Positions 1 through 8,142 of a stretch of 64,000 nt of DNA are shown here, piece by piece. Under the pieces are notes generated by a model that was not told the DNA's origin, ran no database searches, and saw only the letters and a program-made list of their open reading frames with translations. Positions within the stretch are counted from its first letter, which is position 1; every line of letters begins with the position of its first letter. The DNA comes from Flavobacterium sp. RSP15 (lineage in GTDB: Bacteria > Bacteroidota > Bacteroidia > Flavobacteriales > Flavobacteriaceae). The DNA lies in contig NZ_RYDL01000005.1 in NCBI RefSeq assembly GCF_003968755.1, positions 160,244 through 224,243 on the forward strand, read 5' to 3'. Position numbers and translations under genes: made by a program.

Positions 1-121
1 ACAACGAAACCGCTTTGTTGAAATCCTTTAAATCGTGGGTATAAATAGTTGATTTTTGTGCCGAAATACTGATAGTGCTACTAATGAAGAAACTACAGAA
101 AAGCCAAGAAATTTTACGCAT
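1..121 (-). CDS. Secreted protein, N-terminal fragment (cut by window edge)
   Basis: Reading the minus strand from the ATG at 121 gives an open frame of 40 codons to the window edge, beginning MRKISWLFCSFFISSTISIS and then AQKSTIYTHDLKDF. Residues 1-21 form a clear signal peptide (basic start, hydrophobic core, SISAQ cleavage site), so the product is exported to the periplasm or outer membrane. The mature start resembles Flavobacteriia tetratricopeptide-repeat outer-membrane proteins, but too little is visible to confirm a repeat. A perfect -7 box (TACATTTG on the minus strand) lies at 143-150. The gene is transcribed away from the receptor operon at 375. The existence of the gene is fairly sure; the family is a guess. 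Confidence 0.7.
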   Translation of the reverse strand, partial: MRKISWLFCSFFISSTISISAQKSTIYTHDLKDFNKAVSL

Positions 122-142
122 TGTGGTTTTATTTTAATAATT

Positions 143-150
143 CAAATGTA
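143..150 (-). promoter_or_regulatory. Candidate -7 element for the gene at 121
   Basis: The minus strand reads TACATTTG, a perfect match to the Bacteroidota -7 box TAnnTTTG, 22 bp ahead of the ATG. No TTG is found 17-23 bp further upstream, so the call rests on one box only. Confidence 0.4.
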
Positions 151-280
151 TTGCATTCTGATCTTTATAACGAATTGCGATTGGTTTTTATTATGAATAT
201 TTTTTTTTAACCGTTTATAATTTAACCTTCTTAAAACAGACTGACCAATTATTATACCTTTTAATAACCTGATCACCGGA

Positions 281-303
281 TCCGTTAACACAATAGTAAC
301 GGA
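281..303 (+). promoter_or_regulatory. Short perfect inverted repeat upstream of the TonB receptor operon
   Basis: TCCGTTA (281-287) pairs with TAACGGA (297-303) around a 9-nt loop, in the 253-bp spacer between the divergent genes at 121 and 375. It lies just upstream of the predicted promoter at 313-340, so a DNA operator is more likely than an RNA leader hairpin. No T-tract follows, so it is not a terminator. Its function is unknown, and no riboswitch was recognised here. Confidence 0.3.
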
Positions 304-312
304 CAACGAGTT

Positions 313-340
313 TTGGCTTAACACCTTAAAAATATCTTTA
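313..340 (+). promoter_or_regulatory. Predicted promoter of the receptor/hydrolase/GDPD operon
   Basis: TTG at 313-315, a 17-nt spacer, then TATCTTTA at 333-340. This fits the Bacteroidota pattern TTG-N17-23-TAnnTTTG with one mismatch in the last -7 base. The leader before the ATG at 375 would be about 30 nt. Confidence 0.5.
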
Positions 341-374
341 CTTTAATAAATTTAAACATAAACATATAAAAAAA

Positions 375-2876
375 ATGAAAGTTAATTACTATTTTATTTT
401 ATTGAGTACACTATGGTTTTTTACTATTAAAGCACAAGAAAACAGCACTTTAAATGGAATTATTACAAACGAATCAGGCAAACCTCTTATTGGTGCATCA
501 ATCAATATTAATACCACATCTAAGAACACGATAACTGATATTGCTGGAAGTTACCAATTGCAAAATATAAAATTCGGCACTTACACAATTCAAGTGGCCT
601 ATCTTGGTTACGAAAGCCAAAAAATTTCAATATCCTTAAACCAATCCGAAACAACACAAAATTTTATTTTAAAAGAAAGTTCCTTTCAATTAGATGGTAT
701 TATTGTTACCGCCCAAAAAAGAGAACAATTAAATAAAGATGTTCCCATCGCCATTACCTCTTATGGGGGGAAATTTATTGAAAATTTAGGGATTTCAGAA
801 TATGATGCCTTTTCAGATTATGTTCCTGGATTACAAATCCAGATTCAAAGTGTAAATAATCCTGGGATCGTTATTAGAGGAATTACCAGTGATAGTGGGG
901 ATTCTCGAGTAGAACCACGCGTTTCAATTTTTCAAGATGGCGTTTCCATCAGTAAATCCAGAGGATCTGTAGTAGAGTTATTTGACATTGAACGCGTTGA
1001 AGTTCTAAAAGGCCCTCAGGGAACTCTTTTTGGCAGAGGTGCACAAATTGGTGCCATGCATATTATTCAAAACAAAGCTAAAAACGAAAATTCAGGAGAA
1101 CTAAAAATAGGAACGGGTAATTATAACCAGTTCTCAATGAATGGGTTTGTAAACACTTCCCTTATTAAGGACAAACTATTTGTAAGAGTAGCCGGAATCC
1201 TGAGTAAAAGAGACGGTTTTATAGAAAACAGATCTGGAGGCAACTTGAATGGTAAAGAAACGCTAGCTTTTAGAACTTCCTTAAAATATTTAATGAGTGA
1301 TAAAACCAGTTTAGATTTAATTGCAAACTGGCAACAGGACACTCCTCCGGGAACGGGTTTCAAAAGCGGAACTTATGCCCCTTTAGGTGGAACAACCAAC
1401 CCAAATACCTTTGCGGACTTAGAACGAGGAACCGAATTGGGGATCGACAGAAAAGTTTATGGTCTTACAGCGATATTGAAATCTGAAATCAATCCTAATT
1501 GGGATATGACCGCCACCACAGCTTACAGAGAATTTAAATCAGATGAAGCTTTTGATGCCGATGGTACGGCAGCTCCAGTGCTTTACTTTAGAGAAATTGC
1601 CGAAGGAAAACAATTCAGCCAAGAAATGAGATTTAATTTTAATGATAAAAATAAATTATCCGGTTTCTTTGGCGCAAATGTTTTTTATGAAAAAGGATCT
1701 CAAGCGGTTCCTTTTGAAGTAAATGAACAAAGCTATTTTGCCTTATTGGCAGCTAGAAACACACTAATCGTTAATGGCGTTCCTACCTTATACCCAAATA
1801 TTCCAAACGACCCTGCTTTTGGTCCATTGGCAGGAGCTCCGCTTTTAGCTTTCAACAAAGAAAAATCAACCAATTTTGGAGAGAATTATTCTGGAGATAT
1901 CTTCGCAGATGCCTCTTATGATTTAACCGATAAATTGACTTTTACTTTGGGTGTAAGAGCTACTTTAGAAAATAGTAATGCCGGTTTAGAGGTTCAAAAT
2001 GCAGATCAGCCTGGTGTATTGGGTAATTTTTTAGGAGTTTTTCCTAACAACTTATTTGCTCCTACAAATGGAAAACGTACTGCCAGCGAAACCTTCACCT
2101 CTGCTGTTGGACGATTTGCTATAAATTATGATATAACGGACCACATTACTCTTTTTGGGAATGTTGCCAGAGGCCGAAGACCTAACGTAATTAATGTTAC
2201 CGCGAAAACTGTTAATGTATTATCGGATGAAACGGTATGGTCTTATGAATTTGGCGCCAAATCTCTCTTCCTAAACAACCGATTGCAATTTGACATCAAT
2301 GCTTTTATATACGATTACAGCAATTTTCAAACGACTATCGCACGATTAGACGAACAGAATGGTTTAGTGATTCAGCCAAATGACAGTGGTTCTGCCTCAA
2401 CTTTTGGTTTTGAAACGGCCTTGCAATATCAGTTTACAAAAAACAGTTCTTTCTTTGTCAATTATGCGTACATCGATGCTGCCTTTGATGAAACGGATTC
2501 AGACGGAAACCAACAACAATTGGCGGGAAATACTTTCCGATTGACTCCAAAACATTCCTTTTCTGTTGGTTTTAATTACAATCCATCTGTAAACACTATC
2601 TTAGACCTTTACCTTAGGCCAAGCTATACATACAAATCGAAAGTGTTTTTTGAAGAAACAAACTTACCTAATATTTCACAAGCAGGGTATGGTCTTTTGA
2701 ATATCAGAACAGGATTAACCATTAGAAAAAAATACGAAATAGGATTATTCATGACTAACCTTTTTGACAAAAAGTATATTATTGATGCCGGAAATACCGG
2801 TGGTGCTTTTGGAATCCCTACTTTTATAGCTGGTGCTCCTAAGTTCTATGGTGTACAAATGGCTGTTAAATTTTAA
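375..2876 (+). CDS. TonB-dependent receptor with N-terminal CarboxypepD_reg domain
   Basis: Outer-membrane active-transport channel powered by TonB. An 833-residue protein with a signal peptide (about 1-20, ending KAQ), a carboxypeptidase-regulatory-like beta-sandwich (about 25-105) and a plug (about 115-235) carrying VTAQKREQ after the linker, VIRGI, and ERVEVLKGPQGTLFGRG. The long beta-barrel ends in the aromatic residue of MAVKF, as barrel proteins do. It is an ordinary FecA-like receptor, not a SusC, since no SusD follows. The hydrolase gene begins 5 bp downstream and a glycerophosphodiester phosphodiesterase after that, so the three are surely co-transcribed. The substrate is unknown; the neighbours suggest a lipid-derived or phosphodiester compound (inference). 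Confidence 0.9.
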   Translation: MKVNYYFILLSTLWFFTIKAQENSTLNGIITNESGKPLIGASININTTSKNTITDIAGSYQLQNIKFGTYTIQVAYLGYESQKISISLNQSETTQNFILKESSFQLDGIIVTAQKREQLNKDVPIAITSYGGKFIENLGISEYDAFSDYVPGLQIQIQSVNNPGIVIRGITSDSGDSRVEPRVSIFQDGVSISKSRGSVVELFDIERVEVLKGPQGTLFGRGAQIGAMHIIQNKAKNENSGELKIGTGNYNQFSMNGFVNTSLIKDKLFVRVAGILSKRDGFIENRSGGNLNGKETLAFRTSLKYLMSDKTSLDLIANWQQDTPPGTGFKSGTYAPLGGTTNPNTFADLERGTELGIDRKVYGLTAILKSEINPNWDMTATTAYREFKSDEAFDADGTAAPVLYFREIAEGKQFSQEMRFNFNDKNKLSGFFGANVFYEKGSQAVPFEVNEQSYFALLAARNTLIVNGVPTLYPNIPNDPAFGPLAGAPLLAFNKEKSTNFGENYSGDIFADASYDLTDKLTFTLGVRATLENSNAGLEVQNADQPGVLGNFLGVFPNNLFAPTNGKRTASETFTSAVGRFAINYDITDHITLFGNVARGRRPNVINVTAKTVNVLSDETVWSYEFGAKSLFLNNRLQFDINAFIYDYSNFQTTIARLDEQNGLVIQPNDSGSASTFGFETALQYQFTKNSSFFVNYAYIDAAFDETDSDGNQQQLAGNTFRLTPKHSFSVGFNYNPSVNTILDLYLRPSYTYKSKVFFEETNLPNISQAGYGLLNIRTGLTIRKKYEIGLFMTNLFDKKYIIDAGNTGGAFGIPTFIAGAPKFYGVQMAVKF

Positions 2877-2881
2877 CAAAA

Positions 2882-3835
2882 ATGAAAAAAACAATAAACA
2901 CACTACTTGCAACACTCTTTTTTTGTACTTCTATTTTTAGCCAAGAAGGAATAAGCACAGTAGAAATATCCAGCTTAGATTCCTATCTCGCAAATACTGA
3001 GGCTAAAGTAATTGGAATCAAGCCAAACAATGCGGCTAAAATAATATGGGCTGATGGATATAAAAACAAAAAAACAGCTGTTGCTTTTGTTTATTTGCAT
3101 GGTTTTGGCGCTAGTCACCGTGAAGGAGAACCGGTTTTAAAAATGCTTTCTACACAATACAAAGCCAACATCTACCTCTCGCGTTTAGAGGAACATGGTA
3201 TTTATCGTAAAAATACCTTTGAATTTCTTACGCCTGAAAACTATATTGCCTCTGCAAAACTAGCATTAGAAATTGGGAAAAAACTGGGAGAAAAAGTAAT
3301 TTTGGTCAGTACCTCAACGGGAGGAACTTTAAGCTTGAAATTGGCATCCGAAGATCCTAGCATCTCGGGATTGATCCTCTATTCGCCTTTTGTCGATTTA
3401 TTTAATCCTGCTATGGCGGGTATCATCCTGCCTGGTGGTAGAGAGAAATTCAAAGAAACTATTGGTGGCAATATGCGAACACAAAACCGCCCAGAGGAAC
3501 AAGCTAAGTACTGGTCTACCAATTACCACATCAATGGCTATGTTTCCTTAATCACTATGCTCAAACAAAACATGACTGAAACTACATTTACAAAGGTCAA
3601 GTGTCCGGTTTTCTTAGGCTATTATTACAAAAACGAAAAAGAACAGGACCAAGTCGTTTCCGTTTCTGCCATGCATACAATGTACAACTCTTTAGGAACG
3701 CCTGAAAACAAAAAAACAAAAATAGCCTTTCCGGAAAGTGGGGATCATGTTATTGCTTGTGATTTACGTTCAAAGGATTGGCAAGGTGTTTATCAGGCTA
3801 CGGTAGACTTTTTAAACCAAACAATTTTACAATAA
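2882..3835 (+). CDS. Secreted alpha/beta-hydrolase
   Basis: A 317-residue protein with a signal peptide (1-21, SIFSQ). The fold is shown by the oxyanion-hole motif HGFGAS (73-78), a nucleophile elbow STSTGG with Ser145, and a C-terminal GDHV supplying the catalytic His. The elbow is a variant: the usual first Gly of GxSxG is Ser. The family covers esterases, lipases and lysophospholipases; the exact substrate cannot be read. It lies 5 bp after the TonB receptor and 4 bp before the GDPD gene. An attractive reading is that it deacylates a lipid before the phosphodiesterase acts, but that is inference. Confidence 0.82.
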   Translation: MKKTINTLLATLFFCTSIFSQEGISTVEISSLDSYLANTEAKVIGIKPNNAAKIIWADGYKNKKTAVAFVYLHGFGASHREGEPVLKMLSTQYKANIYLSRLEEHGIYRKNTFEFLTPENYIASAKLALEIGKKLGEKVILVSTSTGGTLSLKLASEDPSISGLILYSPFVDLFNPAMAGIILPGGREKFKETIGGNMRTQNRPEEQAKYWSTNYHINGYVSLITMLKQNMTETTFTKVKCPVFLGYYYKNEKEQDQVVSVSAMHTMYNSLGTPENKKTKIAFPESGDHVIACDLRSKDWQGVYQATVDFLNQTILQ

Positions 3836-3839
3836 AAAC

Positions 3840-4754
3840 ATGAATAAAATCATAATAACAGCAGTTTTAGCAATATGTACGCTAGGTTGCAAGGCTCAAC
3901 AAGAAAAACAAACAGTCCAATTACTTCCTGGTGAAATTCAAACTCTCTTTAATTTTGATTTACAGGGGCATCGTGGAGCAAGAGGACTCTACCCCGAAAA
4001 TTCATTAGTTGCCTTTAAAAACGCAATCAAATTGGGAGTAAACACCTTAGAGCTAGACGTAGTTGTTACAAAGGACGACCAAATACTGGTATCACATGAT
4101 CCTTTTTTCAACCACATAATTTGTTTGGATAGTTTAGGAAACACTATTAACAAGGAGGACGAATTAAACTTAAATATCTATCAGACTACTTATTCACAAA
4201 TACGTCAATATGATTGTGGTAGCATCAAACATCCACAATTTCCTGAGCAGACTAATAGTAGGGTTTCAAAACCATTGCTGTTGGATGTAATTGCGCAGTC
4301 TGAACTTTTATCTGACCAAAAGATCTTCTATAATATTGAAATAAAAAGTACTCCAGAGGGGGACAATAAATACCATCCAACACCTCAGGTTTTTGCGGAT
4401 TTATTTATTAAAACAATCCAAGGACGTATCCCTATGGAAAGACTAACAATCCAGAGTTTTGATTTTAGAGTACTGCGTTATATCCATAAAGCCTACCCGG
4501 ATTACAAACTAGCGGCTCTGGTCTATAAAGATAGTGTCAAAACAAATTTAGATGCTTTGGGATTTATCCCAGACAGCTACAGTCCAGAACATACGCTATT
4601 GACTGCCGAAATTGTAGCGGAATTACAGGCCAAAGGAATGAAAGTTATTCCTTGGACTATTAATGAAGCAAGTCGGATGAAAACGGTTCTAGGTTGGGGA
4701 GTTGATGGCATCATAACGGATTATCCCGAGAGAGGATTGCTCTTTAAAAAATAA
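3840..4754 (+). CDS. Glycerophosphodiester phosphodiesterase, lipoprotein
   Basis: Hydrolyses glycerophosphodiesters to glycerol-3-phosphate and an alcohol. A 304-residue protein with a lipoprotein signal ending at TLGC, so Cys17 is the lipidation site. GDPD TIM-barrel motifs are in order: HRGARGLYPEN (His44, Arg45), LELDV (Glu71, Asp73), SHDP (His86), NIEIKS, IQSFD, PWTIN and GVDGIITDYPE. All catalytic and metal-binding residues of the family are present. It is the last gene of the receptor-hydrolase operon, with 4 bp to its upstream neighbour and a terminator at 4851. Attachment to the inner leaflet of the outer membrane or to the surface is likely. Confidence 0.93.
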   Translation: MNKIIITAVLAICTLGCKAQQEKQTVQLLPGEIQTLFNFDLQGHRGARGLYPENSLVAFKNAIKLGVNTLELDVVVTKDDQILVSHDPFFNHIICLDSLGNTINKEDELNLNIYQTTYSQIRQYDCGSIKHPQFPEQTNSRVSKPLLLDVIAQSELLSDQKIFYNIEIKSTPEGDNKYHPTPQVFADLFIKTIQGRIPMERLTIQSFDFRVLRYIHKAYPDYKLAALVYKDSVKTNLDALGFIPDSYSPEHTLLTAEIVAELQAKGMKVIPWTINEASRMKTVLGWGVDGIITDYPERGLLFKK

Positions 4755-4850
4755 GAACTTGCGTCTTGATTTCATTTGTTCCTTAAAGCAACAAAACTAT
4801 CCTGTTTGGGTGAGGCTACTGAAAAGGTCCTTAACAAATTATATTTCATT

Positions 4851-4887
4851 AAAAGAGTAGAAAACCTTCATTTTCTACTCTTTTTTT
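4851..4887 (+). terminator. Rho-independent terminator after the GDPD operon
   Basis: A perfect stem of AAAAGAGTAGAAAA against TTTTCTACTCTTTT around a 6-nt loop, running into a seven-T tract. It ends the operon that began at 375. Confidence 0.85.
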
Positions 4888-5008
4888 ATGCTAAAATGGG
4901 AACTGCAAGCAGCAATAAAGTGCGGATAAATTGGCTTTAAATAAAATTCGGACTTTCCCTTGTTTATACCTGTTTTTTGAAAATCCGTTGAATAGAATAG
5001 AATTTATT

Positions 5009-5038
5009 TTGAATAGAACCGTTATCTTGTTACTTTTA
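5009..5038 (+). promoter_or_regulatory. Predicted promoter of ftsE
   Basis: TTG at 5009-5011, a 19-nt spacer (the commonest length in this group), then TACTTTTA at 5031-5038, one base off TAnnTTTG. The leader to the ATG at 5059 would be about 15 nt. Confidence 0.6.
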
Positions 5039-5058
5039 CCCCATAAATAAACTGTATT

Positions 5059-5745
5059 ATGTCACAATCTGTCCTGTCTTTAAAAAACGTTACCATTTTC
5101 CAAGAACAAAAAACTATTTTAGCTCATGTAAATTTGGAGGTAAAACATGGTGAATTCCTGTATATTATAGGAAAAACAGGTTCCGGAAAAAGCAGCTTAA
5201 TGAAGACCTTGTATGGTGATTTGGCTTTAAAAGAAGGCGAAGGAAGTATTGTTGACTTTGATTTAGCCACCTTAAAAGAAGATGACATTCCGTTTTTGAG
5301 AAGAAAAATTGGAATCGTTTTTCAGGATTTCAAATTACTGCCGGACAGAACCATCAAAGACAATATGTTATTTGTCCTGAAAGCTACAGGCTGGACTGAT
5401 GCTGATGAAATGCAGCGAAAAATTGATGAGGTGCTGGACAAAGTAGCAATGAAAGAGTTTGGCAACAAAATGCCACACCAAATTTCAGGTGGTGAGCAAC
5501 AACGTGTTGCCATTGCAAGAGCTTTACTCAACGATCCTGAACTTATACTTGCGGATGAACCTACCGGGAATCTGGATCCACAAACCAGTGCTGAAGTCTT
5601 GGAAGTATTAAAAAGCATCAATGCCAATGGAAAAACAGTCATTATGGCCACTCATGATTATGCGTTGCTTATGAAATTCCCTTCGAAAACATTAAAATGT
5701 GAAGACGAACGAATTTTTGAAGTGGTGCAACAGAGAGCCGTTTAA
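5059..5745 (+). CDS. ftsE: FtsE-like ABC transporter ATP-binding protein
   Basis: A 228-residue ABC ATPase with Walker [10 protein letters not shown] (38-46), signature ISGGEQQRV (about 143), Walker [13 protein letters not shown] (about 162-173) and an ATHD switch histidine. Length and the ADEPTGNLD block fit the FtsE/LolD/MacB branch; FtsE, which couples with FtsX to control septal peptidoglycan hydrolysis, is the best match. No FtsX or LolC-like permease gene is adjacent; instead the stop overlaps the start of a glycosyltransferase by one base (TAATG). The partner must be encoded elsewhere. LolD remains a possible alternative. Confidence 0.82.
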   Translation: MSQSVLSLKNVTIFQEQKTILAHVNLEVKHGEFLYIIGKTGSGKSSLMKTLYGDLALKEGEGSIVDFDLATLKEDDIPFLRRKIGIVFQDFKLLPDRTIKDNMLFVLKATGWTDADEMQRKIDEVLDKVAMKEFGNKMPHQISGGEQQRVAIARALLNDPELILADEPTGNLDPQTSAEVLEVLKSINANGKTVIMATHDYALLMKFPSKTLKCEDERIFEVVQQRAV

Positions 5746-6641
5746 TGCTTTCTATTCTTATTCCAATATACAATTATAATGTGTATCCTTTGGCATTGGA
5801 GCTGCGCAAACAATGTTTGGAATGCAATATTGATTTTGAGATTTTATGCCAAGATGATGCTTCTGATTCTTCCCTAAATATTTTTAATGAAAAAATAAAT
5901 TTGCTTTCTCACTGCAGTTTTGTTTCATTAAAAGAAAACATTGCCCACAGAGAAAACAGGAATTCACTTGCCGAAAAAGCAAAATTTGAGTATTTACTTT
6001 TTATAGACGGGGATTCTACTATTGTGAATTCTGATTATATCAAAACATATTTATTTAATTTATTTGATTTTGATGTGGTTTATGGAGGACGCTTGCATCC
6101 AGAAAAATGTCCTTCTGACAATCAAAAACTACGGTGGAAGTACGGAAGATTCATTGAAGATAAATCCGCTGCAAACAGAAAGACAAAACCCTATCACTCA
6201 CTACTTTTTAATAATACCATAATTAAAAAAGTCTGTTTTGACGCAGTACAATTTGACAAAACCATAAAAAAATACGGTCACGATGACACCCAACTCTCGT
6301 TTCAACTAAGCAAATTAAAATCCAAAGTAAGCCATATAGAAAACCCTGTTGAACATGGCGATTTAGACACTAATCTAGTGTATTTGAACAAAACCAAAGA
6401 GTCTTTAGAAAATTTAAATTTATTGTATCAGAAGAAAAAAATTGACATTGAATTTGTACGATTATTACAACTGTATCATTTTTTAAAAACAACCAAATCA
6501 ACTTTTATTATTTCAAAAATAAATGCCGTTTTTGAAAAATTATTATTTAAAAACCTGACCGGAGACAATCCTAATATACTGGTTTTTAATTTGTTCAGAG
6601 CAGGTTATTTATGCTCCATTGACTTTAAGAGCAGAACCTAA
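5745..6641 (+). CDS. Family 2 glycosyltransferase
   Basis: A 298-residue GT-A glycosyltransferase. The N-terminus reads SILIPIYNYN, followed by QDDAS and a metal-binding DGD motif (about 89-91, in FIDGDST); a GHDDTQL segment about 177 fits the acceptor site region. There is no signal peptide or membrane span. It is translationally coupled to ftsE (TAATG overlap) and converges with the next gene, the two stops overlapping by 4 bp. It probably adds a sugar to a surface glycan. Donor and acceptor cannot be assigned. Confidence 0.85.
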   Translation: MLSILIPIYNYNVYPLALELRKQCLECNIDFEILCQDDASDSSLNIFNEKINLLSHCSFVSLKENIAHRENRNSLAEKAKFEYLLFIDGDSTIVNSDYIKTYLFNLFDFDVVYGGRLHPEKCPSDNQKLRWKYGRFIEDKSAANRKTKPYHSLLFNNTIIKKVCFDAVQFDKTIKKYGHDDTQLSFQLSKLKSKVSHIENPVEHGDLDTNLVYLNKTKESLENLNLLYQKKKIDIEFVRLLQLYHFLKTTKSTFIISKINAVFEKLLFKNLTGDNPNILVFNLFRAGYLCSIDFKSRT

Positions 6642-7741
6642 ACTCCTTTTTTGAGTCCAATAAACAATTGATGCCAAGTTTGCATAATGGCATCGATGTG
6701 ATATTTTTTACTCGATAATTTTGCCTTTTTTGCCATTTCACTTCGTAACACCTCGTTTTCGATTAAAATTTCTATAGCTGCTGCATAATCCAATTCGTTC
6801 CCGTTTTCAATCAAAAATCCATCTTCTTTATGCGTGATTATTGCTCTTGGTCCGCAAGGACAATCGTAAGCAATACAGGGTAATCCGGAAGCCATTGCCT
6901 CAATTAACACCATTCCAAAACCTTCATATCGAGACGTCATCAGATAAAATGAAGCATCTAAATATTTTTCGTTAATATTCTGAACTGGTTCATAAAAGAC
7001 TATATTATTTGAAATATCCAATTTTTGGGCAAGTTGTTTTAAATCGATATTTTCATTAGATTTTCCATAAATTTCCAATATCCAATCTGGATGTTTTAAA
7101 ACCACTTTTTTCCAGATTTGTAACATCCTGTCAAATCCTTTTTCGTACGTATGTCGCCCTACCGCAATTACTTTTTTGTTTGTTAATTCACCTGATTCTT
7201 CCGTTACAAACCATAAAGGATTCGGAATCACCATTGTATTTTTTATGTTCCATTCTGAAACACTCTCGTTTGTTTCAACAACAAATCGATCGTATTTTTT
7301 TATTCCGTTTTTTTTTAATAGCAAAACAAGATTCGAGAATAATTTAGTAAAACTGTTCGTCACAATTTCACGTTCTTCAATAAACCTGGAACTATGCATT
7401 TCTAGCACCAAAGGAATTTTATTTTTCACAATAAAAGGAATTACATAGGCCTTCAGACCATTATCACAAACCACTATAACATCCGGGTTTATAGTCTTAA
7501 TACAACTGTTTAGTTTCTTACAATACGCTTTCAAAAAAGAAAGATTTTTTCCTTTTAAAATCATATCGTGAAAAGTGATCTTCTTATTAAAAGAATAAAA
7601 CAAAGGAGAATGACCTCCGTTTTGAGTCAGAATAACAACTTCATAGCCTAATTGTTCAACCAGATAATTGGCTTTGACAGCAATAACTCTTGCCACACCT
7701 CCGGCGTTATTAATGTTAGGAACTACAAATAGTAACTTCAT
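6638..7741 (-). CDS. Family 4 (GT-B) glycosyltransferase
   Basis: A 367-residue retaining glycosyltransferase. The N-terminal Rossmann domain starts with LFVVPNINNAGGVARV. The C-terminal GT1-type domain shows VGRHTYEKGFDRML and the E-x7-E nucleotide-sugar site in YEGFGMVLIEAMASGLP. Its start overlaps the stop of the FdtA-like gene by 4 bp, so it is the last gene of a three-gene minus-strand operon (9245 to 6638). It likely extends a cytoplasmic lipid-linked oligosaccharide. The sugar is unknown. Confidence 0.9.
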   Translation of the reverse strand: MKLLFVVPNINNAGGVARVIAVKANYLVEQLGYEVVILTQNGGHSPLFYSFNKKITFHDMILKGKNLSFLKAYCKKLNSCIKTINPDVIVVCDNGLKAYVIPFIVKNKIPLVLEMHSSRFIEEREIVTNSFTKLFSNLVLLLKKNGIKKYDRFVVETNESVSEWNIKNTMVIPNPLWFVTEESGELTNKKVIAVGRHTYEKGFDRMLQIWKKVVLKHPDWILEIYGKSNENIDLKQLAQKLDISNNIVFYEPVQNINEKYLDASFYLMTSRYEGFGMVLIEAMASGLPCIAYDCPCGPRAIITHKEDGFLIENGNELDYAAAIEILIENEVLRSEMAKKAKLSSKKYHIDAIMQTWHQLFIGLKKGV

Positions 7742-8142
7742 TTTTTTGATTTCAAAAATTCGTCATAATCTCTGATATAATCTTCTTCTTTAAACACATC
7801 TGAGGCTAAAACCAAGCAAACTGATCCCGAAGAAAAGTTTTGCAGTTCTCTCCAAATTCCTGTTGTAATGAGTAAACCTACGTTTGGTTTATTTAATAGG
7901 TAGCTTTTTTTCTCGACACCGTCATCAACAACCACCTCAAAACTACCGCTCAATGCAATTAAAATTTCTTGTTGCTGAATATGGGAATGACCACCTCTAA
8001 AAGCAGTACTAGGCACATCAAAGAGATAGTAAATTCGTTTGAATTCAAATGGAATTACATCCCTTTGAATGTAGGCTAAGTTTCCACGAACATCGTCTAT
8101 TACAGGAATTTTTAATACTTGTACGTTTTCTACTGTTGTCAT
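7738..8142 (-). CDS. FdtA/QdtA-type sugar 3,4-ketoisomerase (cupin)
   Basis: A 134-residue single-domain cupin of the WxcM/FdtA family, which converts dTDP-4-keto-6-deoxyglucose to the 3-keto isomer used to make 3-amino-3,6-dideoxyhexoses. The RGGHSH motif supplies the pair of catalytic histidines, and VDDGVEKKSYLLNKPNVGLLI carries the typical second half of the fold in overlapping pieces. Whether the product is galacto- (FdtA) or gluco- (QdtA) configured cannot be read. Both ends overlap glycosyltransferase genes by 4 bp. The matching aminotransferase is probably the DegT-family gene at 12432-13550. No rmlA or rmlB is in the window. Confidence 0.85.
   Translation of the reverse strand: MTTVENVQVLKIPVIDDVRGNLAYIQRDVIPFEFKRIYYLFDVPSTAFRGGHSHIQQQEILIALSGSFEVVVDDGVEKKSYLLNKPNVGLLITTGIWRELQNFSSGSVCLVLASDVFKEEDYIRDYDEFLKSKK

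Larger units (their letters stand above)
4755..5058. other. Intergenic region with terminator and ftsE promoter
   Basis: A 304-bp spacer. It holds the hairpin at 4851-4887, then AT-rich sequence with GAATAGAA twice (about 4990-5018) and the promoter at 5009-5038. No open frame with coding character was seen. Confidence 0.6.

Noticed and set aside
1..141. Insertion-sequence remnant at the left edge
   Set aside because: Words such as CTGATA and AATGAAG recall IS ends, but the minus strand reads cleanly as a signal peptide and protein start, which explains the sequence better.
142..324. 60-residue minus-strand frame between the first two genes
   Set aside because: It covers the promoter and hairpin of the receptor operon, shows no signal peptide or family motif and is AT-rich noise.
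5059..6641. ftsE plus next gene as an ABC exporter pair
   Set aside because: The neighbour is a soluble GT-A glycosyltransferase with a DGD motif, not a permease.
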